Origin: Mucilaginibacter gilvus
GTDB taxonomy: Bacteria > Bacteroidota > Bacteroidia > Sphingobacteriales > Sphingobacteriaceae
Direction: 5' to 3'
Assembly: GCF_004054195.1 (NCBI RefSeq)
Contig: NZ_SBIW01000008.1
Location: 434,001-498,000 of the forward strand
DNA length: 64,000 bases
The translations under genes and the position numbers were made by a program. This document shows positions 1-7,703 of the stretch, piece by piece; the stretch's first letter is position 1; each line of letters begins with the position of its first letter. Under the pieces are notes generated by a model. That model was not told the origin of the DNA, did not search any database, and saw only the letters and a program-made list of their open reading frames with translations.

Positions 1-21
1 TAACCTTTAGACTTTTTAAAA

Positions 22-2085
22 ATGCAAAGCTTGTTATATAACATCAGCCAGGTTTTAGGCATTGCCATTCTGCATTCGCTATGGCAGGGGCTGTTGATCT
101 GGTTCCTGTTACGCGTGGTGTTCAGCACGATGCCATCACTGTCAGCCGTAAAAAAATACAATATGGCTGCGGCGGCTATGCTGGGTATTGTTGCCTGGTT
201 TATGGTAACCTTGTTTAACGAGGCCGGCAATTTTAACTGGTCGCCGGTAGCCAATGTGCCATCTGCAGGCTTTGTGCCGCAGGCGGGGCTGGTAAACCAG
301 CTTTCGCCTTTTAAAGCGCAGGCAGATAGGTACTATTATGTTATAGCAGGTTACTTGCCCTACATTTCTGTACTCTACCTAACGGGTTTAGCGGTAAACC
401 TGCTTAAGTTGAGTTATTGCAGGGTAAAGTTGTTCCGTATTAAAAAAGCACTGTTCCCGGCAGGGGACATGCAGTGGCTGGTTGACGATTTTTCGGAAAG
501 ATTGAATATCCGCCGCTACGTTAGGGTAAATTTCAGCTCGCTTGTTGATGTGCCCTGTATGATAGGTTACCTTAAACCCATCATCCTTTTACCAATTTCT
601 TTATCAGCAAACCTCTCTGTGGCCGAAACAGAGGCAATTTTACTGCACGAACTCGCCCACATTAAACGGAACGATTATTTGGTAAACCTGCTGCAGCAGG
701 TAATAAATTCCTTATTGTTCTTTAATCCTTTCGCCCAAATGGTTAACCGTTTAATAAGCGCCGAGCGCGAAAACTGCTGCGATGACTTGGTAGTGCAAAC
801 TACCAATAATCCGCTGGTATACGCCCGTGCATTGCTAAAGCTCGAAGAAAGCAGGCAAACCAACCTGCAGCTGGCGCTGGCCGCCAGCACAAAAAAAACC
901 TATTTATTAACCCGAATTGAACGCATCATGAAAACAAAACAAAACATAGGCAACATACGCCACCTGGTGCTTGCCATATTACTTTTAGCCGGCAGCTTAA
1001 GCAGCATTGCCTGGTTAAACCCCGAAATTAAGAACGGTAAAGTAACCGTTAACGCAGTAAAACCTGTAGCAGTTATTAATAAACTAAATAGCCTGTTTGC
1101 AGATACTACCCGCAAAAAAGCGGGTAAAGCAAAAACTGCCAAAGCAACAAAACTTTATAACGTGAAGCTGGACAGAGAGCAGGACGGCTTTAATTTCAAT
1201 TACGGCCCCAGCGACCCCGAATTGGTACGCCTGAGCGCCGATATACAAAAGCAAAGCGAAATACTGAACAAGTATTATGATAGCCCAGAATTTAAGGCCA
1301 TAACAGCCGATATGGAAAAACGCGGAAAAGAAATAGGCGATTTTTATAACAAGGAAGAAATGAAAACGCTAAGCGCCGATATGCAAAAAATTGGTGAAGA
1401 GTTTAGCAAAAAGTACAGCCACAACCCCGATGTTGAAAAATACGGACAGGACATGGGCGACCAAGGCAAAAAAATAGAGAAGTACTTTAGCTCGGGTGAA
1501 TTTAAGGATATGAACGCCACGTTAAAGAAAAAATACAACATCACCAAGGATTATAACGACAGCCGTGACGAGAACTATAAAAAATACCAGGACGAACTGC
1601 ATAGCAAACTCCCTGCAGAAGTAAAGCAGCAGACTGAACAAATGCGTACCCTTGGCGAAAAGATGCGCGGCTTTTACCAGTCGGGTGATTATGTTGCATC
1701 GCGCGACAAAATGCGTACTATGGGCGATAGCATGCGCAAGGCGTATAATAACCCCGCTATTAAAGAGCAGCAGGCAGAGATGCGTAAGCTAAGCGAAAAG
1801 ATGCGCAACTACACTAATAGCCCTGAGCTTGAGCAGGCCAAAAAAGCTATGCGGGCCGCTTCTGCACGTATGCGCGCTTACACCCAATCGCCGGCTTTTA
1901 AGCAAAAGATGGAATTGTATCGCAAAAGCATGAAATCGTACAACTTCAACTATAATTATAATAACGACGAGCGCGTAGAAAAGCCGGAGAAGCCTGAAAA
2001 ACCAGAGAAACTGGAAAAGCCAGAGAAACCAGAAAAAGAAAGTATAGAGAAGCCCGAAAAGCCGGAGTCGCCAGAGAAACCGTAA
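22..2085 (+). CDS. M56 family (BlaR1/MecR1-like) membrane metalloprotease with repetitive C-terminal tail
   Basis: The 687-residue protein starts with about three hydrophobic segments (roughly residues 8-30, 45-65 and 105-130). The zinc site is HELAH at 209-213, followed by the acidic AEREN stretch near 247-251, as in M56 sensor proteases. Another hydrophobic segment follows near 308-328. There is no penicillin-binding sensor domain. Instead the outer part, about residues 390-645, is built from degenerate repeats of roughly 30 residues with the pattern Tyr-x-SPE-x-K then Met-x-x-x-Gly/Ser-x-x-Met, ending in a KPEKPEK tail. M56 proteases usually act with a BlaI-type repressor encoded just upstream; a stop triplet at 1-3 is compatible with that, but the partner lies outside the window. 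The family call is firm; the signal it senses is unknown. Confidence 0.9.
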   Translation: MQSLLYNISQVLGIAILHSLWQGLLIWFLLRVVFSTMPSLSAVKKYNMAAAAMLGIVAWFMVTLFNEAGNFNWSPVANVPSAGFVPQAGLVNQLSPFKAQADRYYYVIAGYLPYISVLYLTGLAVNLLKLSYCRVKLFRIKKALFPAGDMQWLVDDFSERLNIRRYVRVNFSSLVDVPCMIGYLKPIILLPISLSANLSVAETEAILLHELAHIKRNDYLVNLLQQVINSLLFFNPFAQMVNRLISAERENCCDDLVVQTTNNPLVYARALLKLEESRQTNLQLALAASTKKTYLLTRIERIMKTKQNIGNIRHLVLAILLLAGSLSSIAWLNPEIKNGKVTVNAVKPVAVINKLNSLFADTTRKKAGKAKTAKATKLYNVKLDREQDGFNFNYGPSDPELVRLSADIQKQSEILNKYYDSPEFKAITADMEKRGKEIGDFYNKEEMKTLSADMQKIGEEFSKKYSHNPDVEKYGQDMGDQGKKIEKYFSSGEFKDMNATLKKKYNITKDYNDSRDENYKKYQDELHSKLPAEVKQQTEQMRTLGEKMRGFYQSGDYVASRDKMRTMGDSMRKAYNNPAIKEQQAEMRKLSEKMRNYTNSPELEQAKKAMRAASARMRAYTQSPAFKQKMELYRKSMKSYNFNYNYNNDERVEKPEKPEKPEKLEKPEKPEKESIEKPEKPESPEKP

Positions 2086-2124
2086 AATCGGTTGGCAGAT
2101 AGCAGTTTGCATTAACTTAGTAAG

Positions 2125-2155
2125 AAGCTTTCCGGAAACGGAAGGCTTTTCTTTT
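2125..2155 (+). terminator. Intrinsic terminator after the M56 protease gene
   Basis: A 10-bp stem with one G-T pair (AAGCTTTCCG / CGGAAGGCTT) and a GAAA loop is followed by TTCTTTTT. It lies 40 bp after the stop codon. Confidence 0.85.
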
Positions 2156-2300
2156 TAAATTTTATAAAGCGAGTAAATTACAAACTGCTTACCACAATGC
2201 AATAATAAAAGCTATTTTTTTTAGCATTTTCAGACAAAACGCACACAGGTAAGTATCTTTTTGTAATTTAGTACTTTCAAAAAAAGAGGGTACTTTTTTT

Positions 2301-4001
2301 ATGCTTCAAAAGCTAACCATCCAAAACTACGCGCTGATAGATAACCTGGAGATCAGGTTTGATAAGGGCTTGAATATACTAACCGGCGAAACCGGGGCCG
2401 GTAAATCTATCATTTTAGGGGCATTGTCGCTGATATTGGGGCAGCGTGCCGAGAGCCGTTACTTTTTTAATCAGCAAAAAAAATGTGTGATAGAAGGTTC
2501 GTTTAAAATTGCCGGCTTCCACCTCAATTCATTTTTTGAAGTTAACGACCTCGACCATGAGGACGAAACCGTACTGCGTCGAGAGATCTCCAGTGACGGC
2601 AAATCCCGCGCGTTTATCAATGATACCCCCGTTAACTTAACCCAGATAAAAAATCTGGGAGAGCGCCTGATAGACATCCACTCGCAACATGCCACCCGCG
2701 ACATAAACGACCCTGATTTTCAGCTTTTAGTTGTTGACGGCGTGGCAGGGCATCACGAGTTACTGGCCGACTATCAAATCAAATACAAAGCCTACCGTAA
2801 AGCGCTAACCCAGTTACAAGCTTTAATTGAGCAAAATGATAAAGCAAAAGCAGATTTAGATTACTACCAGTTTCAGTTTGATGAGCTGGAAAAGGCGGGC
2901 ATTGCTGCCGATGAACAGGAAAGTTTAGAGAGAGAACTCTACTCCCTTAACAATGCCGAGGAAATAAAACGCAACCTGAATGGTGCACACTTTTTGATGC
3001 ACGAGGGCGAAACGTCGGCTATTATTCAGCTTCGCGAAGCGGGGCAGCAACTGTCGGTAGTGGAGAAGTATGATAGTGAGGTAGAAGAGTTGCATGAGCG
3101 ACTGAAAAGCACGCTCATTGAATTGAAGGATATCGCTGCCGAGATAGAAATTATTGAACAGCGCACCATCACCAATAATGCCCGTGCCGAAGAAGTAAAT
3201 ACCCGACTTAGTCTGCTATACAACCTGCAGAAAAAGCACCGCGTAAACAGCAACGAAGAATTGCTGGCGATACAGGCGGATCTATCCGAAAAAATAGCGC
3301 AGGCTGTTTTTGGCGACGAAGCGGTGGAGAAACTACAGAAACAAATAGCCGCCGCACAACAGGAACTTGAAAAACTGGCTGCTCAACTATCGGCGAATCG
3401 CAAAAAGGCTATCCCGGTGATCATTCAAAAAGTGCTGGCCAATCTTACCGAAATGGGTATGGGGAACTCGGCCTTGGAGATAGAGCAAAGCCCTGTAGCC
3501 CCCCAGCCCCCTAAAGGGAGAGCAGGAGTTGGGCCGGCGCTTGGGCCTAATGGCATGGATACGATCCGCTTCCTGTTCTCGGCCAACAAAGGGCATGCAT
3601 TGGCCGATATGAGCAAAGTAGCATCTGGCGGTGAGTTGAGCCGGTTGATGCTCAGCATCAAATCTATCATTGCGGAGTATACCGCCTTGCCGACTATTAT
3701 TTTTGATGAGATAGATACTGGGGTAAGCGGCGAGGTGGCCAATAAGGTGGGACAGGTGATGGAGCGCCTGGCACAAAACCTGCAGGTAATTACCATAACC
3801 CACCTGCCGCAAATTGCAGGTAAGGGCAACAGCCATTACTTTGTTTATAAGGACGATTCCGAATCGGCTACCAAAACCCGTATTAAAAAATTAAGCGAGA
3901 ACGAGCGCGTGCTGGAAATTGCCAAAATGCTCAGCGGCGATAAACCGGGTGAAAGCGCATTGCAAAACGCGAGGGAGCTGCTGAGCCCCCCAACCCCCTA
4001 A
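2301..4001 (+). CDS. recN: DNA repair protein RecN
   Basis: RecN is an SMC-like ATPase that acts in double-strand-break repair. The N-terminus has the Walker A motif GETGAGKS near residues 29-36, a long coiled coil spans about 150-390, and the C-terminal ATPase half has the signature VASGGELSRLML and Walker B FDEIDTGVSG. The length of 566 residues is slightly above the usual 550. Two oddities are visible. An in-frame copy of a dispersed CCCCCTAAAGGG repeat lies inside the coding sequence (3497-3525), just before the conserved LGPNGMD motif. A second copy supplies the last five residues (SPPTP) and the TAA stop. The motif after the insertion is intact, so the gene is probably functional. The next gene on this strand is fabI. 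Confidence 0.95.
   Translation: MLQKLTIQNYALIDNLEIRFDKGLNILTGETGAGKSIILGALSLILGQRAESRYFFNQQKKCVIEGSFKIAGFHLNSFFEVNDLDHEDETVLRREISSDGKSRAFINDTPVNLTQIKNLGERLIDIHSQHATRDINDPDFQLLVVDGVAGHHELLADYQIKYKAYRKALTQLQALIEQNDKAKADLDYYQFQFDELEKAGIAADEQESLERELYSLNNAEEIKRNLNGAHFLMHEGETSAIIQLREAGQQLSVVEKYDSEVEELHERLKSTLIELKDIAAEIEIIEQRTITNNARAEEVNTRLSLLYNLQKKHRVNSNEELLAIQADLSEKIAQAVFGDEAVEKLQKQIAAAQQELEKLAAQLSANRKKAIPVIIQKVLANLTEMGMGNSALEIEQSPVAPQPPKGRAGVGPALGPNGMDTIRFLFSANKGHALADMSKVASGGELSRLMLSIKSIIAEYTALPTIIFDEIDTGVSGEVANKVGQVMERLAQNLQVITITHLPQIAGKGNSHYFVYKDDSESATKTRIKKLSENERVLEIAKMLSGDKPGESALQNARELLSPPTP
3497..3525. repeat. CCCCCTRAAGGGGG-family repeat inside recN
   Basis: The sequence carries the core CCCCCTAAAGGG with the flanks GCCCCCCAG and GAGAGC and reads in frame as APQPPKGRAG. 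It matches the copies at 3983-4010, 38958-38983 and 39012-39041 but has a degenerate right half (GGGAGAGC instead of GGGGGAGC). Confidence 0.8.
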
Positions 4002-4010
4002 AGGGGGAGC
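3983..4010. repeat. CCCCCTRAAGGGGG-family repeat at the recN stop codon
   Basis: This is the full form: GAGCCCCCCAAC, then the palindromic core CCCCCTAAAGGGGG, then AGC. The TAA within the core is the recN stop codon, so the element forms the 3' end of the gene. Confidence 0.85.
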
Positions 4011-4017
4011 TATATTT

Positions 4018-4146
4018 GCGTTAGGGGTAGAAGCGGATACCGGCCTGTGCCTAAGGCTTGTGCAGTATGAGCGGATAACCCGGGCCGCAGGCAACGCCAT
4101 TGTTTGTCTGAATCATAATTTTCAGAATTAAGGAATTTTCAGAATA
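4018..4146. repeat. Composite dispersed repeat, copy 1
   Basis: The left arm begins GCGTTAGGGGTAGAAGC, the middle has AACCCGGGCCGCAGGCAACG followed by CCAT, and the right arm is TTTGTCTGAATC followed by AT-rich TTTTCAGAATTAAGGAATTT. The same three blocks in the same order occur at 35339-35490 with a different centre. Only the AT-rich right arm recurs at 14945-14990 and, more degenerate, at 23093-23135. Confidence 0.7.
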
Positions 4147-4459
4147 CCAACCTTCCTAAATCTGCTGCCGTGAATCTCCAACTCTCCTGCTGCCGCGAGT
4201 TTCCAACTCATGGTGCCTCATTGGGGCAGCTTTCAGCTGCCGTTGGGCGAAAGCAGGATGCTTTCGCCATGCCATACCACGAGATACGCTTCGCTAATCT
4301 CGCGGCAGCGGTATGGTGAAGAGAGATAGTCGCCTTACATTAACCACTCCAAATTCACAATCGAAACTTTCCAACCCCTTCAACCACTACAACTTTTATA
4401 ACTTATTACAACCCTTTCCAACATTTTCAACCTCTCCAACAACTTCCGACAAAAAAATA
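4147..4459. other. Non-coding spacer with stacked hairpins and CTTTCCAAC repeats
   Basis: I see no credible gene here. The spacer holds a perfect 10-bp hairpin at 4246-4268 (GGCGAAAGCA / TGCTTTCGCC), a smaller hairpin at about 4225-4240 (GCAGC / GCTGC) and a two-part stem at 4272-4316 (CCATACC with GGTATGG, and CGAGAT with ATCTCG inside). From about 4360 to 4445 there is a pyrimidine-rich run of CTTTCCAAC / TTCAACC words. The same words recur at 35500-35552 and 50780-50967. Confidence 0.6.
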
Positions 4460-4467
4460 TAACTTTG
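4460..4467 (+). promoter_or_regulatory. Bacteroidota -7 promoter box for fabI
   Basis: TAACTTTG matches the TAnnTTTG consensus and lies 24 bp before the fabI ATG. A -33 TTG is not clear. The box overlaps an upstream in-frame TTG codon, which argues against that codon as the start. Confidence 0.6.
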
Positions 4468-4491
4468 CCCCATTATAAAACCAAGAAAACA

Positions 4492-5304
4492 ATGGCTTAC
4501 AATTTATTAAAAGGTAAAAAAGGAATTATTTTCGGGGCGCTTAACGAGCAGTCGATAGCCTGGAAAGTGGCTCAACGCTGCGTTGCAGAGGGTGCCGAAA
4601 TAGTTTTAACCAACTCGCCGCTTGCACTGCGCATGGGCGAACTGAATAAACTTGCAGAGGAATGTAATGCCCCTGTTATACCGGCTGATGTTACCAGCAA
4701 CGAGGATGTTACTAACCTTATTACCAAAAGCATGGAGCATTTTGGCGGCGGTGTTGATTTTATCCTGCACTCGATAGGCATGAGCGTAAACGTGCGCAAA
4801 AATATCCCGTACACCGAAAATAATTACGATTTTACCCACAAAGGGCTTGATATATCTGCACTAAGTTTTCACCGCGTAATGCAAACAGCCATGAAACTTG
4901 ATGCCGTAAACGAGTGGGGGTCGATCATCGCGCTAACGTATATTGCAGCGCAACGCGTATTTCCTGATTATAACGATATGGCCGATAACAAGGCTTACCT
5001 GGAAAGCATTGCCCGCAACTTTGGCTACCAGTATGGTGTTAAAAAACACGTGCGTGTGAATACCATTTCGCAATCGCCTACCCGCACAACCGCAGGTAAC
5101 GGTGTTAAAGGTTTCGACGGCTTTGTAAACTATGCCGAAAAAATGAGTCCGCTTGGTAACGCAGATGCCGACCAATGTGCCGACTATGTGGTAACCCTGT
5201 TTAGCGACTTAACCAAAATGGTTACCATGCAAAACCTGTTCCACGATGGTGGTTTCTCTTACACAGGCGTTACCCAGGCTGTGATAGAGCAAATGGAGAA
5301 ATAA
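4492..5304 (+). CDS. fabI: Enoyl-[acyl-carrier-protein] reductase (NADH) FabI
   Basis: FabI reduces trans-2-enoyl-ACP in the last step of each fatty-acid elongation cycle. The 270-residue protein starts MAYNLLKGKKGIIFG and has the FabI-type nucleotide motif GALNEQSIAW. The catalytic pair is visible as Tyr in TYIAAQRVFPDYN and the Tyr-x6-Lys of DYNDMADNKAYLE. The ATG at 4492 was chosen because it matches the family N-terminus and sits 24 bp after a TAnnTTTG box; a frame-compatible TTG at 4465 overlaps that box. A repeat pair and a terminator follow. Confidence 0.95.
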   Translation: MAYNLLKGKKGIIFGALNEQSIAWKVAQRCVAEGAEIVLTNSPLALRMGELNKLAEECNAPVIPADVTSNEDVTNLITKSMEHFGGGVDFILHSIGMSVNVRKNIPYTENNYDFTHKGLDISALSFHRVMQTAMKLDAVNEWGSIIALTYIAAQRVFPDYNDMADNKAYLESIARNFGYQYGVKKHVRVNTISQSPTRTTAGNGVKGFDGFVNYAEKMSPLGNADADQCADYVVTLFSDLTKMVTMQNLFHDGGFSYTGVTQAVIEQMEK

Positions 5305-5305
5305 T

Positions 5306-5396
5306 AGCCCCACCTGGCCTTCCCTGAATGGGGGGAGATAAAAAACAAAGCGTCTTTTAAAGTCTCCCCCTTCAGGGGGAGATTTAGAGGGGGCTC
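5306..5396. repeat. Inverted pair of CCCCCTGAAGGGGG-family repeats
   Basis: The left copy (5306-5339) is degenerate, with TTCCCTGAATGGGGGGAGA. The right copy (5362-5396) is in the opposite orientation with CTCCCCCTTCAGGGGGAGA and ends GGGGGCTC. Together they form a large imperfect hairpin directly after fabI. Confidence 0.75.
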
Positions 5397-5400
5397 ACAA

Positions 5401-5425
5401 AAAAGGCACCCAACCGGTGCCTTTT
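5401..5425. terminator. Bidirectional terminator between fabI and the convergent lipoprotein gene
   Basis: A perfect 10-bp stem (AAAAGGCACC / GGTGCCTTTT) with a 5-base loop has A/T runs on both sides. It can serve fabI on the plus strand and the lipoprotein gene on the minus strand. Confidence 0.85.
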
Positions 5426-5451
5426 ACTTTTTAAAATTTATTGATCTATTT

Positions 5452-5484
5452 GGAAACCTCCTTTTGAAGGGAGATTGGAGGAGC
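5452..5484. repeat. Degenerate CCCCCTTCAGGGGG-like repeat
   Basis: GGAAACCTCCTTTTGAAGG followed by GAGATTGGAGGAGC resembles a decayed copy of the same family and abuts the stop codon of the minus-strand lipoprotein gene. Confidence 0.5.
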
Positions 5485-5885
5485 TATTGATTAGAATCTA
5501 CCAGCACTATCTTCACGTTGCCGCCGCCCGGGTTGGGAGTGGTTAGGTTGCCGCTGTAAGCTTGGGCGTATATGGTTAGCAAACCACGCTCGTGGATGTA
5601 GCTATAACTAACCCCGTTAAAAACTTCGGGGATCTGCTCGTAAACGCCGGCGGTGAACGAGAGGTAAACTAATACGCCGGCATTGTCGTTGGCGTAACTG
5701 TCCAATTCGGGTACGCTGATGGATTGTTTCCAGGTTTTGCCGTTATCCAGTGTGCTCCACCCGTTAGTGCTTACACTTGTAAGAATAGTAAGGTTGTTAT
5801 TCGGCGCTACCGAGTTGTCCTTTTGGCAGGATGACGCTGTCAATACTACGATTGCCAGGCATAAAATAGATAGAATTCGTTTCAT
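5484..5885 (-). CDS. Small lipoprotein of unknown function
   Basis: The 133-residue product has a lipoprotein signal with a Cys at about residue 21 (lipobox LTASSC) followed by QKDNS, so it should be lipid-anchored. The mature part is Ser/Thr/Asn-rich and probably beta-structured; I do not recognise a family. The start MKRILSILCL at 5885 was chosen because a longer frame to 5975 only adds residues in front of the signal peptide. It converges with fabI and diverges from the secreted esterase. Confidence 0.7.
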   Translation of the reverse strand: MKRILSILCLAIVVLTASSCQKDNSVAPNNNLTILTSVSTNGWSTLDNGKTWKQSISVPELDSYANDNAGVLVYLSFTAGVYEQIPEVFNGVSYSYIHERGLLTIYAQAYSGNLTTPNPGGGNVKIVLVDSNQ

Positions 5886-5951
5886 ATTGTTGTGTGTATA
5901 TATTAGTAGGAATATTTTTAGGCGTAAAGGTTTAACAGCCCCGGCAATTAT

Positions 5952-5959
5952 TATATTTG
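5952..5959 (+). promoter_or_regulatory. Bacteroidota -7 promoter box for the secreted esterase
   Basis: TATATTTG is a perfect TAnnTTTG match, 15 bp before the ATG at 5975. Confidence 0.6.
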
Positions 5960-5974
5960 GGTAAAACGCCATCA

Positions 5975-7678
5975 ATGAAAAAACTGCTTTACCTGCTTTT
6001 ATTCTTCGCTATACCTTCCCAGGCCCAAACATTTCGCATCACTATCGACGTGTCGTTACACACAGGTCCGCTGGATGGCCGGTTGTTACTGCTATTTGCT
6101 AATAACGACAAATCCGAGCCGCGTTTCCAGATAGGGGATAACCTGCAAACGCAACAGGTTTTTGGCGTGGATGTAGAAGGTTGGCAGCCAGGCACCAGCC
6201 GTTCTGTAGATGTACAGGCATTTGGTTACCCGGTAGAACGGTTGAAAGATATGCCAGCAGGCGATTACTATGTGCAGGTACTGCTGCATAAGTACGAAAC
6301 CTTTCATTTAAAAACCGGGCAAACTGTAAAGCTGCCGATGGACAGGGGCGAGGGTCAGCACTGGAACATAGCCCCTGGCAATATCTATTCGCAAACGGTA
6401 AAATTACACATCGACCCGATAGTGAATAACGAGATAGCGTTAACCATCAGCAAGATCATCCCGCCGATAGCACTACCTGCCGATACCAGATACATTAAAC
6501 ACATCCGCATTCAAAGTAAGCTGCTTACCGAGTTTTGGGGCAGGCCGATGTATTTAGGTGCGAATATTTTATTGCCCGGTGGCTTTGAGGAACACCGTAA
6601 GGTGAAGTATCCTATGGCCATTTTCCATGGTCATTTCCCGGCAGATTTTGAGGGCTTTCGCACTACGGTGCCCGATGCTAATTTAAAGCCCGATACTTCC
6701 GCGCGTTTTCATATTACGGGATACAACCGGATAGAACAGCAGGAGGCTTACGACTTTTACAAACAATGGACCGGCCCGAAGTTCCCCCGTGTACTCGCGG
6801 TGGAGATCCAACATGCCAACCCTTATTATGACGACTCTTACGCGGTGAATTCCGCCAACCTTGGCCCCTATGGTGATGCTATTACTTATGAATTGATCCC
6901 CGAAATTGAGAAGCGCTTCAGGGGAATTGGCAAAGGCTGGGCGCGCTTTGTTTACGGCGGCTCTACCGGAGGCTGGGAAGCATTGGCCGTTCAGGTTTTG
7001 TATCCCGACGAGTACAATGGCAGTTACGCTGCCTGCCCCGACCCGGTAGATTTTCACCATTACACCACCATGAACATCTACAAGGATAAGAACGCCTACT
7101 ATCCTGAAAGTGATTTCAAGAAAACGCCCCGCCCCGGCGAGCGCGATTACCTGGGCCATGTACAGGCTACGCTAAAAGAAATAAACCAGCGCGAACTGGC
7201 CTTAGGAACCCGCAGCCGTAGTGGCGACCAGTTTGATATTTGGGAGGCCGTGTTTTCCCCAATGGATAAGGATGGTTACCCCAAGCGTATTTTTGATAAA
7301 TACACCGGTGCCATTGATACCAGCGTAGCTAATTACTGGCGCGATAACTTCGACCTTACGCACATCATCAAGCGCGACTGGCCGAAAATTGGGAATAAAC
7401 TAAAAGGGAAAATCCACATTTACGTAGGCGACATGGATACCTACTATCTCAACAACGCGGTTTACACCGCCGAGGACATGCTGAAAAAACTAAGTAACCC
7501 GGAGTGTAATTGCCAGGTAGATTACGGAGACCGCGCCGAGCATTGCTGGAACGGCGACCACACCCAGCCCAATTACATCAGCCGCTTGCGCTATCACCAA
7601 ATGTTCATCAAAAAGTGGGCAGGCGAAGTAGGTGGCCGCGCGCCAAAAGGTGCCGATTTGAAAAGTTGGCGTTATTAA
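5975..7678 (+). CDS. Secreted esterase-like alpha/beta hydrolase
   Basis: The 567-residue protein has a signal peptide (about residues 1-18, cut after SQAQ). An N-terminal beta-rich domain (to about 190) precedes a hydrolase domain. The nucleophile is probably Ser330 in GGSTGG, followed by a typical helix. A candidate catalytic Asp lies in YVGDMD and His in AEHCWNGDH near the C-terminus. It resembles putative exported esterases; the substrate cannot be read from sequence. The start at 5975 gives a clean signal peptide; a TTG at 5957 overlaps the promoter box and is rejected. A carboxypeptidase-regulatory-like gene follows after 25 bp and may be co-transcribed. Confidence 0.75.
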   Translation: MKKLLYLLLFFAIPSQAQTFRITIDVSLHTGPLDGRLLLLFANNDKSEPRFQIGDNLQTQQVFGVDVEGWQPGTSRSVDVQAFGYPVERLKDMPAGDYYVQVLLHKYETFHLKTGQTVKLPMDRGEGQHWNIAPGNIYSQTVKLHIDPIVNNEIALTISKIIPPIALPADTRYIKHIRIQSKLLTEFWGRPMYLGANILLPGGFEEHRKVKYPMAIFHGHFPADFEGFRTTVPDANLKPDTSARFHITGYNRIEQQEAYDFYKQWTGPKFPRVLAVEIQHANPYYDDSYAVNSANLGPYGDAITYELIPEIEKRFRGIGKGWARFVYGGSTGGWEALAVQVLYPDEYNGSYAACPDPVDFHHYTTMNIYKDKNAYYPESDFKKTPRPGERDYLGHVQATLKEINQRELALGTRSRSGDQFDIWEAVFSPMDKDGYPKRIFDKYTGAIDTSVANYWRDNFDLTHIIKRDWPKIGNKLKGKIHIYVGDMDTYYLNNAVYTAEDMLKKLSNPECNCQVDYGDRAEHCWNGDHTQPNYISRLRYHQMFIKKWAGEVGGRAPKGADLKSWRY

Positions 7679-7703
7679 CTATCATTCATATTAGCCTGAA
7701 CCT

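Noticed and set aside
3387..3836. Two long minus-strand frames inside recN
   Set aside because: They are antisense to conserved RecN sequence and have no family match.
4011..4018. TATATTTG promoter box after recN
   Set aside because: It is a perfect match, but it starts in a repeat and leads only into a spacer; fabI has its own box at 4460. It may be chance.
4465..4491. TTG start for fabI, nine codons upstream
   Set aside because: It lies inside the TAACTTTG promoter box; the ATG at 4492 fits the family start.
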